DNA of 64,000 bases from Pseudaestuariivita atlantica (GCF_001205715.1 NZ_AQQZ01000003.1:62001-126000), one strand, 5' to 3'. Positions 9,052 to 18,283 are shown, counted from the first letter of the stretch. The notes: generated from the letters alone by a model not told the origin. A program made the numbers and translations.

Positions 9052-9618
9052 TTACAGATCGACGCCCACGGCACTGGCCGCGGTTCGCTTCAGGCCTTCG
9101 ACGATCTCCTTGTCCAGCGGGTTGTACGTTTCGGCCAGCTTGTAGGCGGCATAGGCCATCGCCCCGTCGCCCAGCGTCTCGTAGATCGCGCCGATGCCCC
9201 GGATCGCGCCGAAATGGTCGGGGTTCAGCGCCAGCGTGCGTTCGAGGTCGGCCGCCGCCAGCCCGAACCGCTTCTGCTGGAAGAAGACCATCGCGCGGGT
9301 ATGCCAGCCTTCCGCGAAATCGGGCGCGTGGTCGGTCAGCGCCGTCAGGTGCTCGACCGCCTCGGTCAGGTCGCCCCGCTCCAGCGCGTCACGGCCCCGC
9401 GTCAGCAAAAGGTCCATCGACGCCGATCCCGACCGCGACCATTCCAGCTGGATTTCCCGCACCACGCGGGCCGCCGCCTCGGGCGTGGGGGCCTGCCGCA
9501 ACCGGTCCAGAGCCGACGTTCCGTCACTTTCCGCATGGGCGGACAAAGGTAAGGAAAACATGACTACGGACGCAAATGCCGTGACGGTACGTTTGAAAGT
9601 GGTGTGACTCGGGCGCAT
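9052..9618 (-). CDS. Exported TPR-repeat protein
   Basis: A 188-residue protein. The start at 9618 is chosen because it gives a clean signal peptide (MRPSHTTFKRTVTAFASVVM, then FSLPLSAHA with cleavage after AHA). Three TPR-like units follow between residues 60 and 160 (RGDLTEAVEHL, RFGLAAADLERTLALNPDH, DGAMAYAAYKLAETYNPLD). It should act in the periplasm as a protein-protein interaction scaffold; the partner is unknown. It lies 20 nt upstream of the helicase gene on the same strand and is divergent from the SCP2 gene. Confidence 0.85.
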   Translation of the reverse strand: MRPSHTTFKRTVTAFASVVMFSLPLSAHAESDGTSALDRLRQAPTPEAAARVVREIQLEWSRSGSASMDLLLTRGRDALERGDLTEAVEHLTALTDHAPDFAEGWHTRAMVFFQQKRFGLAAADLERTLALNPDHFGAIRGIGAIYETLGDGAMAYAAYKLAETYNPLDKEIVEGLKRTAASAVGVDL

Positions 9619-9680
9619 ATTCACGAATGTAACGTGGAACGCGGGGATTACCACCGCAACGACAGCGAAGGGGATGCGCT

Positions 9681-9971
9681 ATGAGCGACGTAATGGCCGA
9701 GGCCGAAGCCGCCTTGAAGGCGAAACTGGCCGATGCCGATATCGGCGGCACCGTGAAATTCGACATCGAGGGCGAAGGCGCCATCATGGTCGATGACGGC
9801 GGCGTGCGCCAGGGCGACGATGCCGCGGATGTCACGCTGAAGGCCGATGCCGACACGTTCCGCGAAATCCTCGACGGCTCGCTCAACCCCACCGCGGCGT
9901 TCATGGGCGGCAAGCTCACCGTCGACGGGGATATGGGCCTTGCCATGAAACTGGCCTCGGAACTCGGCTGA
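9681..9971 (+). CDS. SCP2 sterol-binding domain protein
   Basis: A 96-residue single-domain protein of the SCP2 family, which binds lipids or acyl-CoA in a hydrophobic tunnel. Family signatures are GTVKFDIEGEGAIMVDDGG, ADVTLKADADTFREILDG and FMGGKLTVDGDMGLAMKL. Its stop overlaps the next ATG by one base, so it is translationally coupled to an alpha/beta hydrolase. This suggests lipid or fatty-ester handling. Confidence 0.92.
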   Translation: MSDVMAEAEAALKAKLADADIGGTVKFDIEGEGAIMVDDGGVRQGDDAADVTLKADADTFREILDGSLNPTAAFMGGKLTVDGDMGLAMKLASELG

Positions 9972-10960
9972 TGGCTGCGGCGGCTCCTCTATATACCGAT
10001 GTGGCCGAAGGGCCCGAGGGCGGGGCCGCCTACTGGCTCACGACGATGGACGGCGTGCGCGTGCGCGCCGGCATCTGGCCGGCCGCGGGCACCGCGAAGG
10101 GCACGATCCTGCTCTTTCCCGGCCGCACCGAGTATATCGAGAAATATGGCCGCACCGCCTGCGACCTGACCGCGGCGGGCTATACCGTGCTGGTCATGGA
10201 CTGGCGCGGGCAGGGCCTCGCCGACCGGATGCACCCGGACGAAAAAGCGGGCCATGTCGAGAAATTCCGCGATTATCAACATGATGTCGCGGCGATGATG
10301 GACCTCGCCCGCGAACTGGAACTGCCGGAACCGTTCCACCTGATCGCCCATTCGATGGGCGGCTGCATCGGTCTCCGCGCGCTGTACGAAGGGCTGCCCG
10401 TTTCGTCCGTGGCCTTCTCGGGCCCGATGTGGGGTATCAGCATCTCGGCCCCGGTCCGCCCGGCGGCATGGGTGCTGGGATGGGGGTCGGGCAAGCTTGG
10501 CCTCGGCGGCACCTATGCCCCCGGCACCAAGCCGCAGGCCTACGTGATCGCCGAGCCGTTCGAAAACAACCAGCTCACCACCAGCCCCGAGATGTTCCAC
10601 CATCTCCAGCGCCAGATCGGCCGCTACCCCGAACTGGGGATCGGCGGGCCCTCGCTGACATGGCTGCACGAGGCGCTTCTTGAATGTCGCGGGCTGGCGC
10701 GCATGCCCTCGCCCGACCTGCCCTGCCGCACCTTCGTCGGCGCGTGCGAGCGGATCGTCGATATCGGCCGCATCCGCGAACGGATGGACAAGTGGCCCGG
10801 CGGCAAGCTCGACGTCATCGAGGGCGCCGAACACGAAGTGTTGATGGAGATCAAGTCCGTCCGCGACTGGGTCACCTCGGAAATCATCGCGCATTTCGAC
10901 GCCCATGGCCGTGCCTCGGGCACCGCCGTTCCGGGCGGAGCCATCGCCCAGCGCGCCTGA
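9971..10960 (+). CDS. Alpha/beta hydrolase (S33/lysophospholipase-like)
   Basis: A 329-residue cytosolic hydrolase. The nucleophile elbow is AHSMGG (near residue 121). The N-terminal strand pattern (ILLFPGRTEYIEKYGRTA, VLVMDWRGQG) is that of the PldB/monoacylglycerol lipase group. The catalytic acid and His are in the last third (IEGAEHEVLME). It is coupled to the SCP2 protein by a 1-nt overlap. The substrate is probably a lysolipid or fatty ester, by family only. Confidence 0.88.
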   Translation: MAAAAPLYTDVAEGPEGGAAYWLTTMDGVRVRAGIWPAAGTAKGTILLFPGRTEYIEKYGRTACDLTAAGYTVLVMDWRGQGLADRMHPDEKAGHVEKFRDYQHDVAAMMDLARELELPEPFHLIAHSMGGCIGLRALYEGLPVSSVAFSGPMWGISISAPVRPAAWVLGWGSGKLGLGGTYAPGTKPQAYVIAEPFENNQLTTSPEMFHHLQRQIGRYPELGIGGPSLTWLHEALLECRGLARMPSPDLPCRTFVGACERIVDIGRIRERMDKWPGGKLDVIEGAEHEVLMEIKSVRDWVTSEIIAHFDAHGRASGTAVPGGAIAQRA

Positions 10961-11040
10961 CGACGCGCCCCGCCCCACGGGCGGGCCCGCGCCTTGCACC
11001 GGCACTGGACGGGACAGCCAGGCTCGCTACCATCACCGCC

Positions 11041-12048
11041 ATGGCCCCGATCCTCACCCATACCGACAAGGGCATCTACTGCGCCGCCGGCGATTTCTGG
11101 ATCGATCCGTGGCGCCCGGTGCCGCGCGCGCTCATCACCCACGGCCATGCCGACCACGCCCGCCCCGGCATGGGCGCCTACCTCGCCACTCACGCCGCCC
11201 TACCCGTCCTCCGCCACCGGCTGGGCGAGATCGACGCCGAAGGCATCAGCTATGGCGAGACGCGCCGGATCGGCGCGGCGAGCGTCTCGTTCCATCCCGC
11301 CGGACACGTCCCGGGCTCCGCCCAGATCCGGGTCGAGGTCGCGGGCGAGGTCTGGGTCGTCTCGGGCGATTACAAGGTCGAACCCGACGGCCTGTCCGAA
11401 CCGTTCGAACCGGTCCGCTGCCACCACTTCATCACCGAATGTACCTTCGGCCTGCCGGTGTTCCGCTGGCAGCCACAAGCGACGGTGATGGCGCAGGTCA
11501 ACGACTGGTGGCGGGCCAATGCCTCCGCCGGGACCGTGTCGATGCTGGGCGCCTATTCGCTCGGCAAGGCGCAGCGCCTCATCGCCAATATCGATGCCGC
11601 GATCGGCCCCATCCTGACCCACGGCGCGGTCGAGGCCACGAACGCTGTCCTGCGCGCGCAGGGCTATGACCTGCCCGACACGATCCACTGGACATCGGAT
11701 GCGGGCAAACCGCCGCGCGACGCGCTGGTCATCGCGCCCCCCGGCGCGCTCGACGGGCAATGGGCCCGCGCCTTCGGCACACGCTCGACCGCCTTCGCCT
11801 CGGGCTGGATGGGCGTGCGCGGCATCCGCCGCCGCCGCGCCGGCGACCGGGGCTTCGTCATCTCCGATCACGCCGACTGGCCCGGCCTTCTGTCGGCCAT
11901 CCGCGACACCGGGGCCGAAAACGTCTACCCGACCCACGGCTATACCGACATCTTCGCCCGCTACCTGTCCTCCGAACTGGGCCTCAACGCGCAGGTCTGG
12001 GAGGCCGAATATGGCGGCGACGACGCAGAGGAGGTCGACGCCGCATGA
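11041..12048 (+). CDS. Ligase-associated DNA exonuclease (metallo-beta-lactamase/beta-CASP fold)
   Basis: A 335-residue nuclease of the group usually encoded with bacterial ATP-dependent DNA ligase. The metal-binding HxHxDH motif is THGHADHARPG near residue 37, with further ligands in SFHPAGHVPGS, SGDYKVEPDG and FVISDHADW. The frame is open upstream to 10684, but the ATG at 11041 begins the family start (MAPILTHTDKGIYCAAGDFW). It overlaps the next gene by 4 nt. It probably trims 3' ends in a repair pathway. Confidence 0.9.
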   Translation: MAPILTHTDKGIYCAAGDFWIDPWRPVPRALITHGHADHARPGMGAYLATHAALPVLRHRLGEIDAEGISYGETRRIGAASVSFHPAGHVPGSAQIRVEVAGEVWVVSGDYKVEPDGLSEPFEPVRCHHFITECTFGLPVFRWQPQATVMAQVNDWWRANASAGTVSMLGAYSLGKAQRLIANIDAAIGPILTHGAVEATNAVLRAQGYDLPDTIHWTSDAGKPPRDALVIAPPGALDGQWARAFGTRSTAFASGWMGVRGIRRRRAGDRGFVISDHADWPGLLSAIRDTGAENVYPTHGYTDIFARYLSSELGLNAQVWEAEYGGDDAEEVDAA

Positions 12049-12932
12049 CCCTGTCCCGCCGCCAACAGGTTGCAAATGCCTGGGCACGCTACGTGCAGAA
12101 GCCGACCCTTGGCTTCACGCCGAACCAGAAGCTCCTGAACGGCATCTTCCACGCGACCTCGGCACATCTGCGCACCGTTCCCGGCACGCGCCAAAGCCGC
12201 GCCACACCCGGCGGCATCGACACCCGCGTGATCGAAGGCGCCGGGCAAAGCCCGAACCTTCTGATCTACCTCCACGGGGGCGGCTTTTCGATCGGTGGCC
12301 CGTTCACCGTGCGCGGCATGGCCTCCCGCCTCGGACAGGCCGCGGGCTGCACCACCTGGCTGCCGCGCTACCGCCTCGCCAGCGCCGCCTCCTATCCCGC
12401 CGCACCCGACGATTGCTTTGCCGTCTACCGTGCCGCGCTGGACACCCATGCTCCCGACCGCATCGTGCTGGCGGGCGACAGCGCGGGCGGGTGCCTCGTG
12501 CTCAACACGCTCACCCGTGCGGCGGATCACGGCCTGCCGATGCCCGCTGCCGTGGGCCTGATCGCCCCGGTCGTCGATCTGCGCCCCGACAACCCGGCGC
12601 GCGCGGCCTTCCCCCATGGCGACGGCCTGCTGCCCGCACGCTGGTTGCGGCGCAGCATCCCCATGTACCTCGGAGGTCACGACCCCGCCGATCCGGGCCT
12701 CTCCCCCATCTTCGCCGACCTGTCCAAGGCACCGCCCGCGCTGGTCCAGGTCGGCGATACGGAGCTTTTACGCGACGACGCGGAACGCCTTGTCCAGCAC
12801 ATGCCGAATGCCCGCCTCGACGTCTGGGAGGGGGTTCCGCATGTCTGGCACATGAATGCCGGGCTGGTGCCCGAAGCCACCCGCGCGGTGCAGGACATGG
12901 GTGCCTTCCTGCGCGGCCACCTGCCGCCATGA
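12045..12932 (+). CDS. Alpha/beta hydrolase, hormone-sensitive lipase family
   Basis: A 295-residue esterase-like protein. The oxyanion-hole motif HGGGF and the nucleophile motif GDSAGG (LAGDSAGGCLVLN) identify the HSL/GDSAG group. A catalytic Asp and His follow near the C-terminus (VGDTELLRDDAERL, VPHVWHM). It overlaps both neighbours by 4 nt, so it is coupled between the exonuclease and the DNA ligase. No repair role is known for such an enzyme, which makes the location odd. Confidence 0.9.
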   Translation: MTLSRRQQVANAWARYVQKPTLGFTPNQKLLNGIFHATSAHLRTVPGTRQSRATPGGIDTRVIEGAGQSPNLLIYLHGGGFSIGGPFTVRGMASRLGQAAGCTTWLPRYRLASAASYPAAPDDCFAVYRAALDTHAPDRIVLAGDSAGGCLVLNTLTRAADHGLPMPAAVGLIAPVVDLRPDNPARAAFPHGDGLLPARWLRRSIPMYLGGHDPADPGLSPIFADLSKAPPALVQVGDTELLRDDAERLVQHMPNARLDVWEGVPHVWHMNAGLVPEATRAVQDMGAFLRGHLPP

Positions 12933-14518
12933 AGGACTTCGCCCGCCTCTTCTCCCGCATCGACGAGACCAACAAGACCACCGCCAAGACCGCCGCGCTG
13001 GCCGACTATTTCCGCACCGCGCCCGACGACGACAAGCTGTGGACCGTCGCTCTGTTCTCCGGCCGCCGCCCCAAGCGCGCGGTGACGACCACGCAACTGC
13101 GCGAATGGGCGGCCGAGGTTGCAGGCATTCCGCTCTGGCTCTTCGAAGAGGCCTACCCGGTGGTCGGCGACCTGTCGGAAACCATCGCGCTGGTCCTGCC
13201 ACGCGCGACCTCGTCCTCCGACCACTCGCTGACCCACTGGATCACCACGCTCAAGCGATTGCAGGAGGTCGAGATCGACGCCCGCCGCGCCGCGATCCTG
13301 TCGGCATGGGACGGTCTGGAAACGACCGAAAGGTTCGTTTTCAACAAGCTCCTGACCGGCGGCTTCCGCATGGGCGTCAGCCAGAAACTGATGACCCGCG
13401 CGCTGGCACAGGCGACCGGGCAGGAGGAAACCGACCTCGCCCACCGCCTGATGGGCGACTGGACGCCGGAAACGACCACCTTCCACGACCTGATCGAAGC
13501 CGACGACCCGGCAGCTGCCGGATCGCGCCCCTACCCCTTCTACCTCGCCTATGCGCTTGAAGGGGAGCCGCAGGACCTCGGGTCGCCCTCGGACTGGCAG
13601 GCGGAATGGAAATGGGACGGCATCCGCGGCCAGCTGATCGTGCGCGACCGGCAGGTACATGTCTGGTCACGCGGCGAGGAACTGGTCACGGACCGCTACC
13701 CCGAATTTGCCGCCGCCGCCGACTGGCTGCCCGATGGCACCGTGCTGGATGGCGAAATCCTGGCTTGGAACGACGGCCCCCTTCCGTTCAACGCGCTGCA
13801 GAAACGGATCGGGCGCAAGAGCGTGTCAAAAAAGATGCTGGTCGAAATCCCCGTGGTCCTCGCCGCCTACGACCTTCTCGAATGGCAGGGCGCGGACCTG
13901 CGTGAGGTGCCCATGGCCGACCGCCGCGCGCAACTGGGCGCCCTGATCGCCCCCCTGCCGGACGACGCCCCCCTGCGCCTGCCGCCCCTTTTGCCTTTCG
14001 ACACGTGGGAGGCGCTGGCCGACACACGCGCCACCGCCCGCGACCACGCCGCCGAGGGCGTGATGCTGAAATCCCGCGCCGGTACCTACCAGGTGGGGCG
14101 CAGGAAGGGCGACTGGTGGAAATGGAAGCTCGACCCCCTGACCATCGACGCGGTGATGATCTACGCGCAGGCGGGCTCGGGCAGGCGGGCGAACCTGTTC
14201 ACCGATTTCACCTTCGCCGTGCGCGACGGCGACGCGCTCGTGCCCTTCACCAAGGCCTATTCCGGCCTCACCGATGCCGAGTTCCGCGAGATCACCGCGT
14301 GGGTGCGCAAGAACACCCTGCAACGCTTCGGCCCGGTGCGGCAGGTGACACCCCACCACGTGTTCGAGATCGCCTTCGAAGGCATCCAGGCGTCCACCCG
14401 CCACAAATCCGGCGTCGCCCTGCGCTTTCCCCGCATGGCGCGCTGGCGCAAGGACAAGCCGCTGGCCGAGGCCAACACGCTCGACGACCTGAACGAGATG
14501 CTGCGCGTCTACGGGTGA
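12929..14518 (+). CDS. ATP-dependent DNA ligase
   Basis: A 529-residue DNA ligase. The adenylated lysine is Lys228 in EWKWDGIRG. The other nucleotidyltransferase motifs follow (LDGEILAW, EGVMLKSRAGTYQVGRRKGD, WWKWKL), then the OB-fold (about 410-520). An N-terminal helical domain occupies residues 1-200 (SQKLMTRALAQATGQ). It is the archaeal/eukaryal-like single-chain type paired with the exonuclease gene, not a LigD with polymerase and nuclease domains. It probably seals nicks in DNA repair beside the NAD-dependent LigA. Confidence 0.93.
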   Translation: MKDFARLFSRIDETNKTTAKTAALADYFRTAPDDDKLWTVALFSGRRPKRAVTTTQLREWAAEVAGIPLWLFEEAYPVVGDLSETIALVLPRATSSSDHSLTHWITTLKRLQEVEIDARRAAILSAWDGLETTERFVFNKLLTGGFRMGVSQKLMTRALAQATGQEETDLAHRLMGDWTPETTTFHDLIEADDPAAAGSRPYPFYLAYALEGEPQDLGSPSDWQAEWKWDGIRGQLIVRDRQVHVWSRGEELVTDRYPEFAAAADWLPDGTVLDGEILAWNDGPLPFNALQKRIGRKSVSKKMLVEIPVVLAAYDLLEWQGADLREVPMADRRAQLGALIAPLPDDAPLRLPPLLPFDTWEALADTRATARDHAAEGVMLKSRAGTYQVGRRKGDWWKWKLDPLTIDAVMIYAQAGSGRRANLFTDFTFAVRDGDALVPFTKAYSGLTDAEFREITAWVRKNTLQRFGPVRQVTPHHVFEIAFEGIQASTRHKSGVALRFPRMARWRKDKPLAEANTLDDLNEMLRVYG

Positions 14519-14523
14519 AGGGG

Positions 14524-14662
14524 GTCGGCTGGAACCAGCCGACCTACCCGCCTCGCGCCCCGGCAGGTCGTCTGCCCACCAGCCGACACCCCGCCCACGT
14601 AGGTCGGCTGCTCGCCAGCCGACACGCCCCGCCCCTCGTAGGTCGGCTGCTCGCCAGCCGAC
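14524..14662 (+). repeat. Four short hairpin repeats (GTAGGTCGGCTG type)
   Basis: Two identical 25-bp units (14599-14623 and 14638-14662) read GTAGGTCGGCTGCTCGCCAG plus CCGAC. Each is a hairpin, GTCGGCTG(G) against C(C)AGCCGAC. A third hairpin with a different loop is at 14524-14543, and a degenerate unit is at 14565-14587. Spacing is 36-43 nt. All lie between the ligase stop and the amidohydrolase start, so they may act as terminator, mRNA stabiliser or REP-like mobile units. Confidence 0.75.
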
Positions 14663-14712
14663 GACCAGCACGCACCGAAAAACGCGCCCGATGCGTTGCC
14701 CGGACAGCGGAC

Positions 14713-15582
14713 ATGGCGCAGACTGTTGCCAGCCACAGAAGTCCCGAGTCGGTGCCGCCCGTGCCAGCCCCCATGTTCCCCGCCAACGCCATCGATGCGC
14801 ATGTCCACCTGGTCGGCAGCGATTACGTCCTGTCGCCCAAGGCCGTGGAAACCCCGCCTGAAGGCGCGCTCAACCACTGGCTGTCGCGCTACCGCCGCCA
14901 CCTCGCCGACATGGGCTGCACCCGTGGCGTGATCGTGCACTCGATCCTCTACGGCACCGACAATTCCATCACCCTCGACGCGGTCGCCTCGATGGGGGAG
15001 GGTTTCGTCGCCGTGGTGCTCGTGCCCGACGACGTGAGCGATGCAGAACTCGACCGCCTCGCCGACGCGGGCGCGCGCGCGGTGCGTCTCAACTACGTGC
15101 ATGGCGGCGTGCTGACATGGGAGGGCGCCAAGGCGCTCGCCCCCCGCCTCGCCGCGCGCGGCCTGCATATCGAGATGCTGGCCCACAGCCACCTCCACCT
15201 CGCGGAACTGGCCCCCGATGTCCGCAGGATGCCCTGCCCGGTGGTGTTCGACCATTGCGCCTGGCCCGATGCGACGCTCGGCACCGACGATCCCGGCCAC
15301 CGCGCGCTCTGCCGCCTGCTGGCCGACGGGCACGCCTATACCAAGCTCTCCGCACCCCACCGCTGGTCGGCCAACCGGGACGAGGCGCGGGCGATCCGCG
15401 GATCGCTCCTGGCGGCCAATCCCGAACGCTGCCTCTGGGGGTCGGACTGGCCGCACCTGATGCTCGGCGGGGTGGCAGTGCCCGATGCGCTGGCCCAGCG
15501 CGACGACCTGCTGGCGCAGATGACGGCAGGGGAGGCGCGGCAGGTCTTCGTCGACACCCCCTCCGCGCTCTACCGGATCTGA
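14713..15582 (+). CDS. Amidohydrolase family protein (PDC-lactonase-like TIM barrel)
   Basis: A 289-residue metal-dependent hydrolase-fold protein. It has the N-terminal DAHVHL motif, RLNYVHGG, IEMLAHSHLHL, a central VVFDHCAWPD and a C-terminal LWGSDWPH. This pattern is that of the 2-pyrone-4,6-dicarboxylate lactonase branch of amidohydrolases. The frame is open far upstream. ATG 14713 is used, with ATG 14773 (MFPANAIDAHVH) as an equally reasonable start. The substrate cannot be told; dicarboxylate lactones of aromatic breakdown are typical for the branch. The next gene starts 5 nt downstream. Confidence 0.82.
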   Translation: MAQTVASHRSPESVPPVPAPMFPANAIDAHVHLVGSDYVLSPKAVETPPEGALNHWLSRYRRHLADMGCTRGVIVHSILYGTDNSITLDAVASMGEGFVAVVLVPDDVSDAELDRLADAGARAVRLNYVHGGVLTWEGAKALAPRLAARGLHIEMLAHSHLHLAELAPDVRRMPCPVVFDHCAWPDATLGTDDPGHRALCRLLADGHAYTKLSAPHRWSANRDEARAIRGSLLAANPERCLWGSDWPHLMLGGVAVPDALAQRDDLLAQMTAGEARQVFVDTPSALYRI

Positions 15583-15587
15583 CGCCC

Positions 15588-16397
15588 ATGATGACCGACA
15601 AGCTGATCGTGATCTCGGACCTGCACATCGTGGCGCCGGGCGACAGGATCATCGGGATCGACCCGGCTGCGCGGCTGCGGCAGGCGCTCGACCACGCGCT
15701 GGCCACCCATCCCGATGCCAGCTGCATCCTGCTTCTGGGCGACCTGACCCATCACGGCCTGCCCGCCGAATACGCGCACCTGCGCGACATCCTCGCCCCC
15801 GTGCCGATCCCCGTCCACATGACGCTCGGCAACCACGACCGGCGCGACGCGTTCGACGCGGTCTTCCCCGGGCGGATGGATGCCAACGGGTTCATCTGCT
15901 CTTCCGTGCCTTTGCGCGGGGCCACGCTGGTGATCTGTGACACGCTCGACGGGCCGCCCTATGACGACCGCCACCATGCCGGGCGGCTCTGCCCGGAACG
16001 GCTGCGCTGGCTCGACACGGCGCTCTCCGGGACCGACCGCGCGATCCTCGCCCTGCACCACCCGCCCGCGCCGGTCCTCATGCCCGGCATGGACGCGATC
16101 GGGCTGGCGAACGGGGCAGAACTTCTCGACCTCGTCGACCGGCACCCGTCGGTCGCACAGATGATCTTCGGCCATATCCACCGCACCATTTCCGGCCAGA
16201 TGCGCGGCCACCCCTTCGCCATCTTCAAAAGCCCCTGCCACCAGATGCCGATGGACATGACCAGCCGCTCCACCTCCCTTTCGGTGGCCGAACCGGGTGC
16301 CTACGGCATCGTCTGTGTCACGAAAACGTGCATCATCGTGCATTCCGAGGATTTTACCCTCGATCCGCCCCTCATCGACGACCCCCATTCGGCCTGA
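15588..16397 (+). CDS. Calcineurin-like phosphodiesterase (CpdA-like)
   Basis: A 269-residue metallophosphoesterase. The five family motifs are in order: ISDLHI (residues 9-14), LLGDLTH, TLGNHDRR, LALHHPP and FGHIHR. The overall layout matches class III cyclic nucleotide phosphodiesterases of the CpdA group, so 3',5'-cAMP or another cyclic nucleotide is a fair guess. It starts 5 nt after the amidohydrolase and is probably in the same operon. It is not the smaller PdeM endonuclease that often accompanies ligase clusters. Confidence 0.88.
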   Translation: MMTDKLIVISDLHIVAPGDRIIGIDPAARLRQALDHALATHPDASCILLLGDLTHHGLPAEYAHLRDILAPVPIPVHMTLGNHDRRDAFDAVFPGRMDANGFICSSVPLRGATLVICDTLDGPPYDDRHHAGRLCPERLRWLDTALSGTDRAILALHHPPAPVLMPGMDAIGLANGAELLDLVDRHPSVAQMIFGHIHRTISGQMRGHPFAIFKSPCHQMPMDMTSRSTSLSVAEPGAYGIVCVTKTCIIVHSEDFTLDPPLIDDPHSA

Positions 16398-16401
16398 CGG
16401 G

Positions 16402-16430
16402 TTGAGACTGCCCCCGTGGCGACATAGGTT
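16402..16430 (+). promoter_or_regulatory. Sigma-70-type promoter for pepF
   Basis: TTGAGA (16402-16407), a 17-nt spacer and TAGGTT (16425-16430) lie 26 nt before the oligoendopeptidase start. The -35 is strong and the -10 weak. The same TAGGT-type -10 recurs before the cobalamin riboswitch in this window, which supports both. Confidence 0.5.
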
Positions 16431-16456
16431 CCCCGCAAGATTTGAAAGGATGCCCG

Positions 16457-18283
16457 ATGCCGAATTTCCGCCTGCCCTTCCCCGTTCGTGATGCCAATGC
16501 CGCCGGCGGTGCCGAGGGACTGGACGGCCTGCCCGAATGGGACCTGACTGACCTCTATCCCGCGCCCGACGCGGCCGAACTGAAACGCGATCTCGACTGG
16601 CTGGAAGCGGAATGCGCGGCCTTTGCCGCCGATTACGAAGGCAAGCTCGACACGCTCGACGCCGACGCGATGCTCACCTGCATCCAGCGCAACGAAAAGA
16701 TCTCCTCGGCCTCGGGGCGGATCATGTCCTATGCGGGCCTGCGGTACTACCAGCAGACCACCGATGCCGACCGCGCCAAGGCCCTGTCGGACCTGCAGGA
16801 AAAGATCACCACCTACACCACGCCGCTCGTGTTCTTCTCGCTCGAACTGAACCGGCTCGACGACGACACGCTGGCGGACCACTACGCGAAAAACGCCGAC
16901 CTCGCGCGCTACAAACCCGCCTTCGACCGCCTGCGCGCGATGAAGCCCTACCAGCTGTCCGACGAGCTGGAGAAGTTCCTGCATGACCTCGGCGTCGTCG
17001 GCGACGCGTGGGAGCGGCTGTTTGACGAAACCATCGCCGGGCTGTCGTTTACCGTCGACGGTGAAGAGCTGAACATCGAAGGCACGCTGAACCTGCTGAC
17101 CGCCCCCGACCGCGCCAAGCGCGAGGCGGGCGCGCGGGAGCTGGCCCGCGTCTTTGGCGACAACGTGAAAATCTTCTCCCGCGTGCACAACACGCAGGCC
17201 AAGGAGAAGGAAATCCTCGACCGCTGGCGCGGGATGCCCACGGCACAGACCGGGCGGCACCTGTCGAACGATGTCGAACCCGAAGTGGTGGAGGCGCTTC
17301 GCGATGCCGTCGTCGCCGCCTATCCCCGCCTCAGCCACCGCTATTACGAGTTGAAGCGCAAATGGCTGGGCCTCGACACGCTGGAGGTCTGGGACCGCAA
17401 CGCGCCCCTGCCGATGGAAGACACCCGCACCGTCGGCTGGGACGAGGCGCGCGCGACCGTGATGGACGCCTATTCCGCCTTCGACCCGCGCATGGCCGAC
17501 ATCGCCGCACCGTTCTTTGACAAGGGCTGGATCGACGCCGGCGTGAAACCGGGCAAGGCGCCGGGTGCCTTCGCCCATCCCACCGTCGTGGACGTGCACC
17601 CTTACGTGATGCTCAACTACCTCGGCAAACCGCGCGACGTGATGACGCTGGCGCACGAACTGGGCCACGGCGTGCACCAGGTGCTGGCCGCCGGACAGGG
17701 AGAGATGCTGTCCTCCACCCCGCTGACGCTGGCCGAGACCGCCTCGGTGTTCGGAGAGATGCTAACCTTCCGCAAGATGCTCGACGCCGCACCCGACAAG
17801 GCTGCCCGCAAGGTGCTCTTGGCGGGCAAGGTCGAGGACATGATCAACACGGTCGTGCGCCAGATCGCGTTCTACGATTTCGAATGCAAGCTGCACGCCG
17901 CGCGCCGCGCGGGCGAGTTGACGCCCGACGACATCAACGCCCTGTGGATGAGCGTTCAGGCAGAGAGCCTCGGCCCCGCCTTCACCTTCATGGACGGGTA
18001 CGAAACCTTCTGGGCCTACATCCCGCACTTCGTCCACTCGCCCTTCTACGTCTATGCCTATGCCTTCGGCGACGGGTTGGTGAACGCGCTGTATGCCGTC
18101 TACCAGGAAAGCCCCGAGGGGTTCGAAGACAAGTATTTCGACATGCTCAAGGCTGGTGGGTCCAAGCACCATTCCGACCTGCTCGCCCCCTTCGGGCTGG
18201 ACGCGAGCGACCCGAAATTCTGGGACAAGGGCCTGTCGATGATCGAAGGCTTCATCGACGAGTTGGAGGCGATGGAGGACTGA
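16457..18283 (+). CDS. pepF: Oligoendopeptidase F (M3 family zinc peptidase)
   Basis: A 608-residue cytoplasmic peptidase that cuts short peptides. The zinc motif HELGH is at residues 400-404 (MTLAHELGHGVHQ), with the third ligand Glu downstream in TPLTLAETASVFGEM. The N-terminal oligopeptidase F domain covers about 115-180. Length is normal for the alphaproteobacterial form. The ATG at 16457 has GAAAGGA seven bases upstream, which rules out the in-frame TTG at 16442. It is a single gene with its own promoter. Confidence 0.95.
   Translation: MPNFRLPFPVRDANAAGGAEGLDGLPEWDLTDLYPAPDAAELKRDLDWLEAECAAFAADYEGKLDTLDADAMLTCIQRNEKISSASGRIMSYAGLRYYQQTTDADRAKALSDLQEKITTYTTPLVFFSLELNRLDDDTLADHYAKNADLARYKPAFDRLRAMKPYQLSDELEKFLHDLGVVGDAWERLFDETIAGLSFTVDGEELNIEGTLNLLTAPDRAKREAGARELARVFGDNVKIFSRVHNTQAKEKEILDRWRGMPTAQTGRHLSNDVEPEVVEALRDAVVAAYPRLSHRYYELKRKWLGLDTLEVWDRNAPLPMEDTRTVGWDEARATVMDAYSAFDPRMADIAAPFFDKGWIDAGVKPGKAPGAFAHPTVVDVHPYVMLNYLGKPRDVMTLAHELGHGVHQVLAAGQGEMLSSTPLTLAETASVFGEMLTFRKMLDAAPDKAARKVLLAGKVEDMINTVVRQIAFYDFECKLHAARRAGELTPDDINALWMSVQAESLGPAFTFMDGYETFWAYIPHFVHSPFYVYAYAFGDGLVNALYAVYQESPEGFEDKYFDMLKAGGSKHHSDLLAPFGLDASDPKFWDKGLSMIEGFIDELEAMED

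Noticed and set aside
15588-16397. Metallophosphoesterase considered as the PdeM nuclease of the ligase cluster
   Set aside because: It is larger, has a CpdA-type motif layout and lies beyond the amidohydrolase; its role in repair is unlikely.
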